A stretch of DNA of 64,000 nucleotides from Sarcomyxa edulis (GCA_009761415.1 QUOL01000017.1:186001-250000), one strand, 5' to 3'. Counted from the first letter of the stretch, positions 32,887 to 46,197 are shown. Notes: a model not told the origin generated them from the letters alone. Program-made: numbers and translations.

Positions 32887-35320
32887 GTTAAGTTAAGACT
32901 ATATATACGAGCTTGAGTTTGAGTCTAGTATACGCCGCAGGTCTAGTGTGTCCCGGGGGTGTGAACGCGAGGGTACTGCGTGGTGTCAGCCGTTGGAGTG
33001 ATATAAGTACCCCCACGGCAAGTTTTCGCGAAGGTTATGTTCCTGCAAATGATGATCAGCTTCGACTTCTTTTCTGACGAGAAGTCCAGGGATGGCATAC
33101 GTTAAGACGGTAACTGTGAAAGAGCAGGTAAAGCGGAGAAGACAGAGGCACTTGTGGTAGATATGTAAAATAGCTCGACGCCCACGACGTAACGATGCTG
33201 ATCTCCGATGCACCCCGATTGGATCGTTAGATAGAAAGGGTCGAATCCTCGAATATATGGGGTATTCCCGATTTTCAAGATCGAAAAGTAGGACCCAAGA
33301 CTTCGGTGAGAGGAACAGCCTTGGAGCCTGTAAAAAAGTCGATGATGGCAGCAAAACGCTGTGTACTTCGACCGAGGCCGATGCCCTGTATGCTGATCAA
33401 AATCACTAGCAAAGATGCAATTATGGGTCTTCAGGGAGAAGATTAGAAGACGGGATGAGTGAAGTTCAGGGATGAGGAGGAAAGGGTAATTTTCTATTTT
33501 TACGTCAATTTTAATTTTTGTCAGCCACCTCCGCCATTTGCCTGAGTTACCCGGCCACTTGTGGTTTATTTCCGAGATTACACTCGTCTGGACCTACCTG
33601 GGTACTCACAAGCCTCAAGACGAACAACGACGGCGAGCGCATCGCAGGTCTCAAGAGAAATCTCGCTGAAAGACGTACAGAGAGCCATCGCATCGGTTAC
33701 GCCACGGGCGGATTGATCATTGCAACTTTGTCGTGGCAGTCTCTCTACCGACTTGGATGATCTTCACTGAACGAGTGTCCATACATAGGTACCTCCTAAG
33801 CGCTGTGTATGTTGCTATAAAATAGCTGCTGATTCTTTTACGGCTTGCTCAGAAAGCTCTCATCTAGCGCGACCAAACTCTTGCACTGGAACTTCGAGTC
33901 GCAACTAGAGCAGTATACAAGGTCGGCGTGTCGAAGGCGACTTCTACAATCATCTTGGTGATATCTTAACGGCACGTCAATGACCCGTCTTCTCTCCTCG
34001 TTATAATTGACAAAATACATTCATGGTCAAATATGAAACGAGGTGAATAGACTCTCATTCGTTGCTAAGAATGTCGTCGATGGACCAAAACGGTAAGATT
34101 CACCTTCTTTCCTATGTCCCTTCGAACTTGGCTTACGACAGTCTGTCGAACAACCCATTAAAATGTTGTCCAGAAGTCCCTTCTCTCGACTCAAATACGC
34201 ATTCCCCGTTTGGCCTTGCATTCTCTTTTCCTTTGGACTCCATTTCATGTCAATGCCGTCCGTCGCTAGGGAACAAGATAGGATATCAACCCGCTTTTTG
34301 TCTTCGAATTCGGGTCTCGTTCAGCTCCTATAGGCTATCATGACACGCCGCACACTGTTTTCACCCTCTCGAATTCTTACTGGGCAAATCCACCACAATT
34401 TCTAGCATTTCTCCAGTCGCCATGATGGCGGGCCTTTACAAGTACCCGCCTTCGGCCCCTCCTTATTCCCCTCTACGCCCGATTTTGGCAACGACCATTG
34501 TGTTGACACTTCAAGGCCTCAATTACAGGGTGCTTCACGAAATCTTTTCATTTGTCTCTCTCGTTATTCCGTCTCCGAGGCCGCAGCAACCAAAGACTAG
34601 CCACTCATCCGAGGCTGGTCCCAGGAATGCAGTCTTTGCGCTCTCTCACATGGCGGACTGGAACATGACTATTCTTCTGATCACCTTACTATGCCCAGAT
34701 ACTCACAGTCTGCCACGAAATATGCATCTCGTGTTTCGACTCTGACTGCGAGATTTACCCCGGTGAGCTGTTTTTTTTTTTGCGTCACCCTCCCTGGCCG
34801 ATGTATCAATACAACGCCGGCTCGATTTGCTCCAGTGCATACTCTCATACGGGCTGTGCTACAAGTGTCGATATCGTTTCCGGAACCGCATCAACATACG
34901 ATTCGTACGGTCCCGCGTTCCGTTGCGGCTGCGATCAATAGCCCTCTTGCCTCTAGTTTCTCTCTACTCGCTGTCATCACGATGCAGTGCACCCGAGCAT
35001 CCCGAGCCGATTGCAGCTATCCTGTTGTCCTCTTCAGCCATTCACCTTCACCGCATACATGCTTATCAAGTAGCCTTCACTGATCATCACGATCAGTCTC
35101 GTTTCACGGCTATTATTCAGGTCAAATCCATTAAAGACCAGTGGGTGATTTTCATACATTACACTTGTCACCCGCTCACTCATTCAATCGATCATACCCC
35201 CGCATATCTTACCATCGTATGCGTTCATGTCGGTTCAGTGAGTGCCCCCTTACATACTTAGACTAGACTCTGATAATTCGGAGCTTACTTTCTTCTAGGC
35301 TAGATCAGGATCTAACTATA
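32887..35320. other. Large intergenic stretch without a recognised gene
   Basis: This stretch is about 2.4 kb. Several open frames exist (33050-33354 minus, 34422-34745 plus, 34827-35261 plus), but none shows a domain, conserved motif or coherent splicing. A plus-strand segment around 34520 (LNYRVLHEIFSF) faintly recalls an F-box and could be a decayed copy; the frame does not continue. Poly-T tracts occur near 34770. Confidence 0.35.
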
Positions 35321-35570
35321 ATGAATTCGTTCCTTTCATCTCGCTCACTCGCGGCTGCATCACGTCCCCTGCATTACCGAAACTACTTAGCGCGGGACCG
35401 TGTAAGTTAGTGAGTAAGTAAGGTAAATAAGTCAGCGAAGAAAGCATATGACATACGTCGGAAATGAATCTACTAGAACTTTGATCTAGCCTCCTCGTTT
35501 TCGTGGCGGATTTCTTCGCAACAACTCTCAGGCTATGTACGCTCGTCTCTTATCCTTCTTCTCCTCTTGA
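35321..35570 (+). CDS. Possible small protein with mitochondrial-presequence-like N-terminus
   Basis: Two exons of 81 nt each (35321-35401 and 35490-35570), with a GTAAGT donor and a GATCTAG acceptor in phase 0, would encode 53 residues. The N-terminus MNSFLSSRSLAAASRPLHY is Ser/Arg/Ala-rich without acidic residues, as in mitochondrial targeting sequences, and is followed by an Arg/Phe/Gly-rich PPRFRGGFLRNNSQ. It could be a real micro-protein, the truncated 5' end of a larger mitochondrial gene, or chance. No family was recognised. Confidence 0.25.
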
Positions 35571-36065
35571 TGTGCGGCGTTCAACGAAATCATGATAAGC
35601 AGGTCGCCTGCGCGTTTAGGTAAATAGCCGATTCTTTGCTAGTTTAAAGAGGTCTCGAGTCAGAGCATAGAGTAAGTAAATGCGCGTATTCTTGTAGAAC
35701 TGTGTTCACTGATCCTCTCTACTCTTCTTCGTCTCAGTTCTTTCTCTTTTTTCTAATGCTATCCCACCCAACGCGTTGCCGTATTCTGCCGTCAAGCGAG
35801 TCTTGCTAACTTCACATTATGTGACTCTGGTTTTTGAGTTTTCCGTCCGAACCGGTAGGACGACTCCTTGCATCTTGTTTTCCTTGCAGTAACGAGTCCC
35901 ATGAATATTGGAAATAGTGCTGACTTCAACACTGAGGTATCTCCCGTCACAACTCTAAGCGCTGAACCGTTCAGATATCTGTCACTCTTTGTAGAATCCC
36001 TTATTTGTGCATTGAGGCTCGACGTTCCCACTGCACACGAATGAGGGCCACGTGCCCTAGACAAC
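35571..36065. other. Intergenic
   Basis: This is the 5' flank of the next gene. Short GAGTAAGTAA-type repeats occur at about 35410-35430 and 35670. I see no gene. Confidence 0.35.
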
Positions 36066-36951
36066 ATGCTTCCGGGATTCCTTGTCGTATTCGCTGAACC
36101 TGGGCAAGAGGTCTCTTTGGAAGAGTTTCAAGGTATCAGCGTCCTGAATAAGAACGGTCATTTGAATCTATCTAATCATCCAGAATCTCAGACTGGTACA
36201 ACAACGAACACGTCCCTCTCCGTCTAAACCACCTCCCTTCTTTCCTCACTGGTGCTCGTTACTCAGCATCAGACTCTTTGAGACCATCCTGGCTGGCCTT
36301 ATACGATATAAATTCTACATCTACGTTCCAAGATGAAAGTTATACCCGTTTACGCGCCAATCGCAGTCCTCGAGAGGCTGATCTAGTTCAACGACTCGAG
36401 ATCTTAGACAGAAGGACCTACGAGTTGATTGAGGATTCGGGCGAGTCCCCGTTGACTTCTTCGTTTGCGTCTACAGATCCGACCAAGATGGTGATCACGC
36501 ATGGTATCTCTGTTACCAATTCAGATCAGCAACAAAAGTTTGCGGAATGGACAAAGAAGGCGCTGCTGGCATTGAAGGGGGTAGAGGGCTGGGTCAGGAC
36601 GAGAACCTATACTTGTATCGAAAATCTCAAGACAGGGACATCCATGCAAGGGAAAGGGGATGGACAGGAAACTCAGATCGTGCCAAAGTATTTGGCTGTA
36701 CACGGTCAGCCTTCTTCATTTTTCGCCTCGTCGAGATCGATATCTTGTCACTGACAGGTTCTTGCATATTATGGAACGTAGAACTGCTTTCTCCGCATGC
36801 CGCCGAGTCCACCGCTTTCAAGAATGTTATCAGAGAGATTGGTCTGAGCGATGTCCAGGTTGAGGTCGTAGAAGATAGGCGGTGGAAACTCTATCGAGCT
36901 TATCCCAGCATAGCTCAAGGGAATACAGCCATCGCTAGTATCAGAGCTTGA
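36066..36951 (+). CDS. EthD-like dimeric alpha-beta barrel protein
   Basis: Three exons, 36066-36132, 36192-36704 and 36758-36951, give 257 residues in one frame. The opening MLPGFLVVFAEPGQEV, then EEFQDWYNNEHVPLRL, is the classic start of EthD/stress-response A/B barrel proteins, where W-Y-x-x-E-H-x-P is the signature. A second similar half seems to begin near KMVITHGISVTN, with QQKFAEWTKKAL and GVEGWVRTRTY, so the protein probably folds as two ferredoxin-like repeats. Members act in degradation or tailoring of organic compounds, often beside P450s or decarboxylases, but many have no known reaction. Confidence 0.72.
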
Positions 36952-38979
36952 GTCATACATAGACGTAGACGGCCAACATTTCTTCAACTCAATCTCGTTT
37001 GAGATAAATCTCAAAAGCTGTTGATAGACCAAACGTCTCGAAATCGGGGTGTTCTCAGCAAGTTCTTGAAGCACCGCGGGGATATAATGACGCATTTGGA
37101 GAGACAGGATACACGGAACCAGAAGGAGTTCGTAGTCCAGAATTAGTACCGAGGGAAGACGTTGATGCAGGTGAGACTTCGCCAGTTAGCTCGACAGTGT
37201 GACTTTGATCATCGGTGGCGTGGTTTTGACACGGATAGAATCACCGCAACAGAACTGGACAGCGAGGGGGCAGTATGTCGCCTGGCGAGAATTGCAGAGC
37301 CCCAGTCAGCTCAAGAGACACAAGACTCGAATTGACCAGTGATTGCCATCGACCTTCGGATCTGAATACAGCCGTTGCGTCTGCGGTTGCTGTATTTATG
37401 TGGCCGATTCCGAGAAAGGGTTATGAGCTTGAACGCGGGATCAAGGTATATTCCTGGGACTGGACATAACATCCGATCCGAGTGCCACATGCATCTTGGA
37501 GGGCTGTAAGGGCTGTACAGGCAATGGTGATCACAAGAGCATGAGATAAAGGCTAGAAACACTACTCACATTACTAGCGGCAAGAACCAATCAAATTCAG
37601 AGATTGAACGAGGTCCGATAGATATAGAATGGGCTTGCATTCCACTTGTTTGTCGAGACCCGCGGAATACGAAGCTTCCTGGCACCAATCCAGGAGCAGC
37701 ATGCAACGCGTTGACACTCGGTTATTACCTGAGTCCCACGCCTATATTTGCCCCCTGCGAAAGCAGAGCGAGCTCGAAAGACCGAACTACGAGTTCTCTC
37801 GGCACGAGATGCAGGAGATGGCTTCAACATAGTTTCGGGCAGCTGGTCTCGAAAATATGCCATCTGGTGGTAGCAAAGCCAGAACAAGAGTTTAACCTCA
37901 GCAACAGCAATAGGATAGAAGACAAAGGATGATATACTGGGACGGAGGTCAGCCGCGATAGTTGTGTGGAGAAACAGCTTGGCCCAAATTCGTGCATAGC
38001 TATAACACCTTCGGCAAAGATATAGCCAATCTCCTGGAGCGAGAACAGGCTGTGGTCGGAAGCGCTCAAGCTTCCTTGTCGCGTTTGTAGAGACTCGGCT
38101 ATAAAAAAACAAGAACAGCAGGAAGTACACCGTCGTCGTTAAAGCAATGGCGCAGCTAAGGCGCCTCTCAGATGTAGAACAATCGCAGGACCAGTCTCGC
38201 GCTGTGAAAATAGCTTATGATCAAGATGCCACTATTAGGAATGCAGTCTGATCGCTGGTTCTATGGCCCGATGAAGGCCTATACCAACCAGAGGAGCTCG
38301 AAAACAGCGAGGCTTGCTTTGGCCAAGTTGGTTGTGAATCATAGATCGCGTAACACCTAAGCATTCCGGGCCCTTTACCAGAATGTTTGCACGTCAAGTT
38401 CCCTATATCATTGTGATCTGCAGCGATATTGTTGGTACACGCACATATGAAGTGGGCCTGTCTATTGCAAATGGTCGAGGGCCAGCTCAGAGGTGGACTC
38501 TGGGACAGTTGGTACATTTAGTGCGATCAATTCCGAGTGCAGATGATGGTGCCTCATCGATCAACTATGAGATGCATGAAATGAACCATTTCATGCTGGT
38601 GACTGTGAGATATAGAGAAAGGAGTGCTCAGTAAGAGAGTAAGTAAGCCGAGAGTTGGACCAAGCTCTAATATCATCACGTGATCAACTCTCATATCGAG
38701 TCTGTCGGCGATGGTCGTCTTGGCAGAAAATACAACCTTCAACTTCACCTTCTCCCTCCAATAAAATACTGTCTCTCATCGAGTATCAGCTTTGACCTCG
38801 CAATGTTCGCCAGGGAACATGAAAGCGCCTTGCGGGGCCCCATTTGGACCATGATAGTGCTACGGCTTACGATGGTCCGATTTTATTATTTTTTGGAGCC
38901 TACCATTCTAGCGCCCACGCTTCTCCATTGACGCCCAGCATGTCGACCTAATGTTTCCTGAAACTTCTTCTGTCTAGAC
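36952..38979. other. Large intergenic stretch without a recognised gene
   Basis: This is about 2 kb. The longest open frames (37597-38130 minus and 37311-37562 minus) lack domain features and look compositional. A GAGAGTAAGTAAGC motif near 38635 recalls the one at 35415. The last few hundred bases should contain the promoter of the glycosyltransferase gene. Confidence 0.35.
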
Positions 38980-41190
38980 ATGCTAGTCTCAGGACGTATC
39001 CTCAAACTGGTGATCATCCCACTGACCATCTTCTCGTTTTTCTTCGCGCCCTATCTCAGAGACATCGTCCTCGTGTATCTCCAAGTCAAACCAACACCAT
39101 CACAGCTCGTTTCGCGTCCGGATGCGCCTACATATCCCATACCGGAAGTCCATGTACCGAGGCCACAGTCGGACGACCGTGATATTGAACAGGATCGGAA
39201 AAAGCAAAAAATATTCGCATCACACAACTGGAGGACTGACGGACTTGTAGAAGTCAATCCTGACGGGTCACATCCTATTCTGGAACTCATAAGTCGAGCC
39301 AACGAGCAGTGGGAGCTGAAATTACGACGGGCTAGTAAATCATTATACCAAGCCGTCGCGGAATACAAACGAAGGTACCACAGAGCACCTCCGAAAGGAT
39401 TCGATGATTGGTACGTCGACTCTTGAGATGCTCGGTGAACTGCAGGTTAACGTGCGAGGCCCAGGTGGAACTATGTACAACGTCATAACGTCCAGCTTCC
39501 TGACGAATACGATCAGATTCATCAGGACCTTCAACCGTTCTGGGGAATATCACCCAAGGACCTCCAGAGTATCCAGTCACAGCTCGAAGCGCACGGCGAT
39601 TCGTTCACGCTCGGAAAGACAGACGATAGCATAATATCCGTTGTCAATCATACTTTCACTACCCAAGGGCACGACACGGAGTACCTGGCAAGAGCCGGAA
39701 TTCTTATAGATCTCCTCGAGGAAGTCGAGCATCTTTTGCCGGCCTTTCGTGCGGTGTTTTCTCCTCACGATGTTCCGAACCGGCTGTCGGATCACGCTGT
39801 GAAGGAAATGGCTGTCGAAGCCGCTGAAAGAAACAGACGTGAGTCTCTTGAGCCCTACGTACTGATTTTGTCCCAAGACTAATGAATGACCACGAAGGAC
39901 AGACATCGATCTGACAACTCTTCCACCCATGAATAAACTAGGCTGGGTCTCAGCTTGTCCTCCTACATCGCCTGCCCGACTCGCACCTATCAACCTCGAT
40001 TCCCCACCATCACCACATTCTCACAAAACCTTCATCCACTCTCACTCTCCCACCATGGACCCGTGCTTGCATCCCACCCTCTTTCATCACCACGGTCAAT
40101 TCCTATCCCACAACTACGGGCCCACACCGCAACGGCACCCCGTTCCAGAATTCTCTTTCTGTAGCACACACGTCCACCACGACATCAAATTTCCGTCTCC
40201 CGTCAGTTTTGACGAAGTTGATAGTGAACACGATGATAAACGAAAAGATGAAAGAGTCTGGAACGCGAAGATTGACGAGAGATTATTGTGGCGTGGAAGT
40301 AACACGGGGATGCGGCACGGGGAGAACACCCGGTGGAGGCCTTCGCAGCGCATTCGACTTGTTGAGTGGGCTAGGGAGTTGAACGGGACTGTCGACGTGT
40401 TGATGTCTAAACCAGACGCTCTGTCGCCGTCATCCGAGAAAGTCGCACCTCTGCAGGAAGCCGCGCTCGTTCGATATCGTAAAGCCCGACTTAATCCAGC
40501 TCTCTTGGATATTTCTTTTGCTGGCTCTCCGCTGCAATGTAGTCCAGAGGTATGCAAAGAGCTCGACAAAACGTTCGAATGGAAGAGGAGGATGACAAGC
40601 AAGGAGGCAGCGGGATACAAGTATGTTATAGATGTAAGTGGCACTATCTACGCATGTCTCCTAACCGAACCAATCATGATCGGTTAGGTCGATGGAAACG
40701 GTTGGTCGAGCCGTTTCAAGAGGCTCATCACGTCCAATGCCGTCATCTTCAAATCAACTATCTACCCCGAATGGTGCGCCACTTTAGATATCTTTCCACC
40801 GTTATCAACTTTTAAACATCTATTTTCGTAGGTTCACTGATCGAATAGCGCCGTGGGTGCATTACGTTCCTATTCAAGTGGATCTCTCCGACCTATACGA
40901 TTCTCTCATCTTCTTCCGTGGAGATCCTAATGGCGAAGGCGCGCATGAGGATCTGGCGCGAAGCATCGCTGTGGAAGGCCGAAGATGGAGTAAGAGGTTC
41001 TGGCGGAGGGAGGATATGATTGCTTATTTCTTCAGGTGACTTTTATCGGCTCGAGCGTTTCTGAGCACGATGAAGTACTGACACACGTTTTTTTCTCAGA
41101 CTCCTACTGGAATATGCAAGAGTCATGAGTTTGGATAGGGATGCGATGTCGTATAAACCTGGGCCGAGAGATGTTGGTGATGATGAATAG
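38980..41190 (+). CDS. Family 90 glycosyltransferase (CAP10/Cap64-like)
   Basis: This is a Golgi-type type II membrane protein of the GT90 family, which includes cryptococcal capsule enzymes and xylosyltransferases. Residues 8-26 form the single membrane anchor. The stem is followed by [37 protein letters not shown] and, across an intron, [20 protein letters not shown], all typical for the fungal group. The catalytic end contains [51 protein letters not shown] and [12 protein letters not shown]. Introns are placed at 39412-39463, 39840-39903, 40636-40687 and two near 40777 and 41037. The stop is TAG at 41188-41190. Sugar donor and acceptor are unknown. No break was seen. Confidence 0.9.
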
Positions 41191-41490
41191 TCCACTTGGA
41201 CTTGTTTAGAGCGTACGACGTTCATTTTCATGCAGAGTCTTTTTGACTGGCGTGGCTCGAAACGAGGCGAAGATGATCCTGACCAAACTCTGACCTCGAT
41301 TCATTGAGAGTTTGGCATCGTAGTTCCAACTGTATACCGCTGGACAATGATACTTTTCATGCGTTGAGTCGTACTGGATTTCAAGCTCAAAATTTGAATA
41401 GCAAGGTATAATATGATCATCATTGTGTCGTAAGTTATCTTCTATCGTCATAATAATATCAACGAATCCACTCTTCAGCTATGCAGCGCT

Positions 41491-42839
41491 TCAGTTGTGG
41501 AGAGCATCGACGGTGGCAGCCCAGAAGGCAACGGGGTCATCCCAGTGCACCTGAATAATATTAGTTAAGGATGACGACAATCATGAATACCAAAGAAGAG
41601 GACGTACGAAGTGGTTCGCGCCGGGGACCTCAATAAAGCGGATAGGACGAACTTTGTCGCCCTTGGCCACATGCTCCTTGTACAACCTCTCGGTCTCATA
41701 GAGACCCCAGGTGCAGTACCAGTTAGTCTTCTCACACGCCAACCATACGATCTTGGTCTTGGGGAGGACAGTCTGGGCGAGCTTCACGTCCCACAAGGCG
41801 GTATCGGCCTGTACCTTGATGGTAGGTTGCATGGGGTTGAAGTACCTGTGTGGCGTTATGGAATGATAAGAATGGGTAAGCTAATAAATAAGGTATGGAG
41901 ACGGCGTACATCGGGAACTCCATAGCACCGGCGGCGGCCCCATCGAAGACAGCAGACATCTCCTCCGTGTTCATGTTGTCGACGGAGGGGTTGTCTCCGC
42001 GTCTGCGGAAGTCGAGGGCCTTTGTATCACGCGTGGCGAAGCCTGGGTGGTCATAGTAGGAGGAGACCCAGTAAGAGAAGTTGCTGAAGACCTCTTCGGG
42101 GGACTTGAGAGTAGGGTCAGTGAAGGGGTTGTAACCCTCTTCGGGCTGGCTGTAGCCGAATGCGAGATGAGGAGAGTCTGTGAGATGCAGTGTGAGATAA
42201 GATAGACGCGATTTGAGAGACGAAACGCGTACCGTAGATGATCAATTGGCGGAAATATGGTTCAAGTTTGGCATACGATTCCGCAGGGATGACGTCGGGG
42301 TGACCGAGGAGTGCAATAGGAGTACAGGTACCCAAGGACCATCCCAGGGTCGCAATACCTCCCGATTTCTGATCGGGGCTGATCTTGGGAATGTCATATT
42401 TCTCGGCGAACCAGATGAGGAAGTACGCGACTTCCTGCCCGAGGCGTTCCAAGAATGCCTTCTTGCCCTGTCTGAGTTCCTCGAGCTCTTCGTCGGTGTA
42501 TTTCGTCGAGCCATGGTATTGGCGGCGGTTCAGGATGACCAATCGTACGTTGTCGCGAGCTGCAAATGGTAAGATCTTGTGGAAAGTGTCTGAATATCGA
42601 AATTCGTGTCAGAATCACGATCTGGACGTTCGAGAGCGAAGGTGTTCCGCACCTCCATTGAAAGCACTTCCGTGATAGATGACGAGGGTGGTATAATCAC
42701 TGGAACCAGGGACGGGGCCACTGTCAGTGAAGTAGAGCTCAGAGCCTTTGTTGTCGATGGGTCCGGTAGGCATGTCGAATGAGTAGAGAGTTGATAGTGT
42801 CCATGTCCAATCTGTTCGGCCTCTTTTGAGGCTCGTCAA
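41491..42839 (-). CDS. Alpha/beta hydrolase
   Basis: The fold shows TTLVIYHGSAFNG (oxyanion HG), RLVILNRRQYHGS, the nucleophile elbow TLGWSLGT (Ser in GWSLG), WLACEKTNWYCTWG near the acid position and GANHFVHWDDPVAFW with the catalytic His. It ends LHN with TGA at 41491-41493. Introns lie at about 42600-42650, 42180-42235, 41850-41910 and 41552-41605. Two starts are possible: 42839 (MTSLKRG) and 42773 (MPTGPID); the latter begins at the conserved region. No signal peptide is present. The family is broad (esterases, lactonases, epoxide hydrolases), so no substrate is assigned. Confidence 0.83.
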
Positions 42840-43981
42840 CCCAGACTATTCCGATGGAAAAGCCACTTAGCCTGGAAAAATAGGTCCCAAACATCATATT
42901 TGGAATACGAACCCTTTTTACCGATCATGAGATCCCCTTGGTTTCGCAAGAAATGAGGGGCAGCCGTAGACGTCGGCAAGCCAGCCCGGTGCGTTTCTGG
43001 AAGATGCTCAGCTGCGCAAGGGGGATTATCCACACGCAGTTCGTCGTACCGGGACGATCAAGTCAGAACTTGAGCTGCTCGTGTCTGAAACAAACGAGCA
43101 TATGCATCCTGCAAGATTCCAAGATTTAGAGTTGTACTTCAGGGTTGTGCCAGATTATACGCGTACCGATCGTAAAAGGACTTTTATCATATGCACAAGT
43201 CCCCAGAGGTCCATAATAGTCCCCTGTGGCGCGTCATCAGGATGAGATCGTCAACAGCGACTAAAACATAGCAACAAATGGTACGAGTATTCCAAAATGC
43301 TGTTTGAAGCACCTCTGCGGGTAAATCAAACACGCATTTTACGCAGACGTGCCACGGCATGGGCACGGCACATAAAACGGAGGCAGAGAGGAGCTGAGTC
43401 GAAAAGAAAGTGGACGAATCATGCTTGGGATCATTGACGAATCTCGGACCTAATTTCGAATTGGATAAGCGATGAAATTTCGCGCCTGAGCTATAACGCG
43501 TCTTGACACGTACCAGCTGATTCAACTTCTTCGCAGGGCTTTTTCCTGCGAATTTCTGCACTTTTGCTGCACTGACAACGTTAGGATCCTGTGAGAAGCT
43601 TAGACCTGATTAAGATTGGTCTCGTTATCCTCGACACCGCTGCGTGTGAAGATGCTAGATGTGTATGTATCGCAATTTTTTTGTACGGCTTTTTTTAACT
43701 ACGCGACGTGTGCATATATATGTAGGCCCTAGATGCCCTCGATAGTGACTGCCGCAAGGCTGCAAAACACACGGCTGTACTCTAGCAGCCTTTATCTGAT
43801 TCCCTGAATGCCTTTTTCGACTCTGGACGATCTGCCTGGACGATCGACTCGGAGGCCAGTCCTTTCCAGTAAATTTTGAAATTAATCAAGCACCCCAGAT
43901 TCATTGAGAGCAGACCCACAGAGTATCTAAGCTCAGCGTTAGCTATATCGACGATTTTGTTGTCAGTTCCTCCTAAACACC
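42840..43981. other. Divergent promoter region, about 1.1 kb
   Basis: The region lies between the start codons of the alpha/beta hydrolase (minus) and the membrane protein (plus). A minus-strand open frame at 43187-43561 shows no domain. There is a T-rich tract and TATATATATG near 43680-43725. I see no gene. Confidence 0.35.
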
Positions 43982-46197
43982 ATGACAGAAACCTTTGCCA
44001 CCACCTATGGGTGCATGTTTATCTCGTTCATGATCACTGCCGTGTAAGCCCTTTTACTTTGAACGAAAGACAGATGGGCTAATGCGGCCTTGGGTTAGAT
44101 TTTTCGGCGCGGGTCTGGTATGACTGCTTTATTATGATCTACGAAGACTGCTCATGAAATCCGATTGCCGCAGTTGCTCGTCTGCCAATATTTCAGTAGA
44201 AGGAATCAGGATGACCCGTGGTCATTGAGATTTCTCGTGCGTCTTATATCTCGAAACTCACGAAGTACACTACCTGAATTTTGACAAGGTCGGAGTACTT
44301 GGGTACGCATATCACCTTGTGGCCATGCGGATTATTGATCGTATTTCAGTTCGTTGGCGATCATACAATATGCATCCTTTTGCGCGTGGGCGTATACAGA
44401 CCTTATCGATAGGTTTGGATTGATGGACAAACTAGACAGTATGCCACAGTATGTCATTTCCTGAATCGTCGCTCTAAACATTCTAAGTTGACTTGTTTCA
44501 GCACTGCATTGGTGAGTGAATCGCTCGGGGTATCGCGCAACATCTCATCTATTCATAGGTCCAACTCCAAGCCATTGTACGTGCATTACTTTCTTCGTGG
44601 TTGTGTCAGCAGAAGATTAGACCCTATTTCCCAAGTACTTGCTCGGATTCTGCACTCAATGGTAAGGCGTATTCAACAGCCGCTCCTGTCTCTGTCTTTG
44701 ACTCTGACTCATCCGACTGACTATTTTAGTTTCTTCTCGACAAGAATTTGGCTCCGTAAGAAAGTATTTTGGATTTATCGAGCTACATAGCTGACTATAA
44801 ACCTTTCCGACAGTGACGAAGAGAAGCATCTGGTACACTGCACCAGTTGTATGTATGCTCAGTCAGATCACCAAACTCGAGTTAACCGTGCCATATATAG
44901 GCAATCCTAGCGCTTTTACAGATAAGTCAGTCGCTTTGATCTCGATCGAAACTTCTTCGCATCAGTACTTAAACAAGTCTTTGAACCCCATAGGTGCCGG
45001 AATAGGTAAGTGTCACACATATTCCATGAAGCAAAGCTGTGGCCCAATCTATCGATTTCGTCTACAGCACAAACAACTTTAGCGTGAGTTCATCTGTCTA
45101 AAAATAGTATATTTGCATCAATCGTTTATTGATCGTCTATTCTTTAATGCAGCGCTAAGGGCGGAACCTTCAGCAACCTTGTCCATACGAAGGTGAGTGC
45201 CCGTGTCATCCTGAACAGATGAATGCTTGACACTGCGTCGTGAACCAGGTTATTACTACAATTCAATCCGGAGCCACAGCCGCATGCGATCTCTCTATAA
45301 CATGCATCCTATGCTGGGTACTGCACGGTAACCGGACAGGAATGAAGGCGTACGTACAGTCTGGTTCAGCGCTTCTTCGCCTCGGCTGATCTCTCAAGAT
45401 TCACAGCACCGACACGATTCTCGACCGACTGATACTCTACACCATCAACAGAGGTGCTATCACTAGGTAATGGAAGTTTTGACGGATCCTTATCTAACAT
45501 TTGTTTTGACTGTCTCCCGCAGTATCGCAGCTTTGCTTAACATGATTCTAGTACGTCCACGACATGGTTTCCTGTCCATGTGAGACTGATTTTTTTCGGT
45601 CGTGCACTTAGTTCATCTGGAGACCAGAGGCCATGATCTTGTAAGTGCATGGCAAAAAGGGCCACGCACACAGTAATTTATCTGACCGGACTTTAGCATG
45701 ATCCCTCTTCTTCCCAGTGGACATCGTGCGTTTCTCGTATCCTCATTGATTTCAAGAATTGACATTACCGTCCCCCAATAGTTTATGTTATATCTGTGGT
45801 TGCCACGTACGCCTGCTTGCCTTCGTCCCCCTTTTTGGAAGTTCACGCTAGATCGTCCGTGTGTATAGCCTCAACTCGCGGAAATCTCTGCGTGATAATC
45901 TCTCCCAGTCTCGAGATCGCAGTGACGGCGTTAGTGTTCCTCTGGGGCCTCTGGGCCACTCGTCCGTCTCCAACAAAACAGGGGAGACTAACGGTGGTGT
46001 CCATATCGTACGTGCTCTAGTATCAATCATCGGATTCTTATTACCCTGCTCAGCCCATTGATTTTTCGAACCAGACAACCTCGGTTGTGACGTGGGGGAC
46101 TATACCCGAGGAGAACGACGATAATGCTATGCATAAAGTGAGTTGGCTCTCGTGTGTCTTGTTCGCCGCCTTCGCTGAACTATCATTGGCAGGGTAA
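43982..46197 (+). CDS. Mushroom-type seven-helix membrane protein (DUF6534-like)
   Basis: This gene is built of many very short exons. The start MTETFATTYGCMFISFMITAV is the conserved beginning of a large Agaricomycete membrane-protein family. It is followed by FFGAGL and LLVCQYFSRRNQDDPWSLRFL. Near the end come VITTIQSGATAACDLSITCILCWVLH, STDTILDRLILYTINRGAITS, IAALLNMILF, MIFMIPLLPSGHLYV and VRVYSLNSRKSLRDNL. These correspond to helices 5-7 and the short tail of the family. Exons in the middle (44280-45100) could not all be placed, so degeneration there cannot be excluded. The stop at 46195-46197 assumes read-through of the last GT; a spliced alternative ends near 46210. The function of the family is unknown. 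Confidence 0.68.

Noticed and set aside
33170..33260. B-box-like GGGTCGAATCC suggesting a tRNA
   Set aside because: No matching A box, acceptor stem or anticodon arm could be folded around it.
34422..34745. Faint F-box-like segment (YRVLHEIFSF)
   Set aside because: Only about ten residues fit and the frame does not continue into an F-box partner helix. Too weak to call even a pseudogene.
37597..38130. A 177-codon minus-strand open frame
   Set aside because: No recognisable domain, no conserved motif, no splice context and unusual composition. Treated as chance.
43187..43561. Minus-strand frame of 124 codons upstream of the alpha/beta hydrolase
   Set aside because: No family features. It lies in the promoter interval between divergent genes and has no splice logic.
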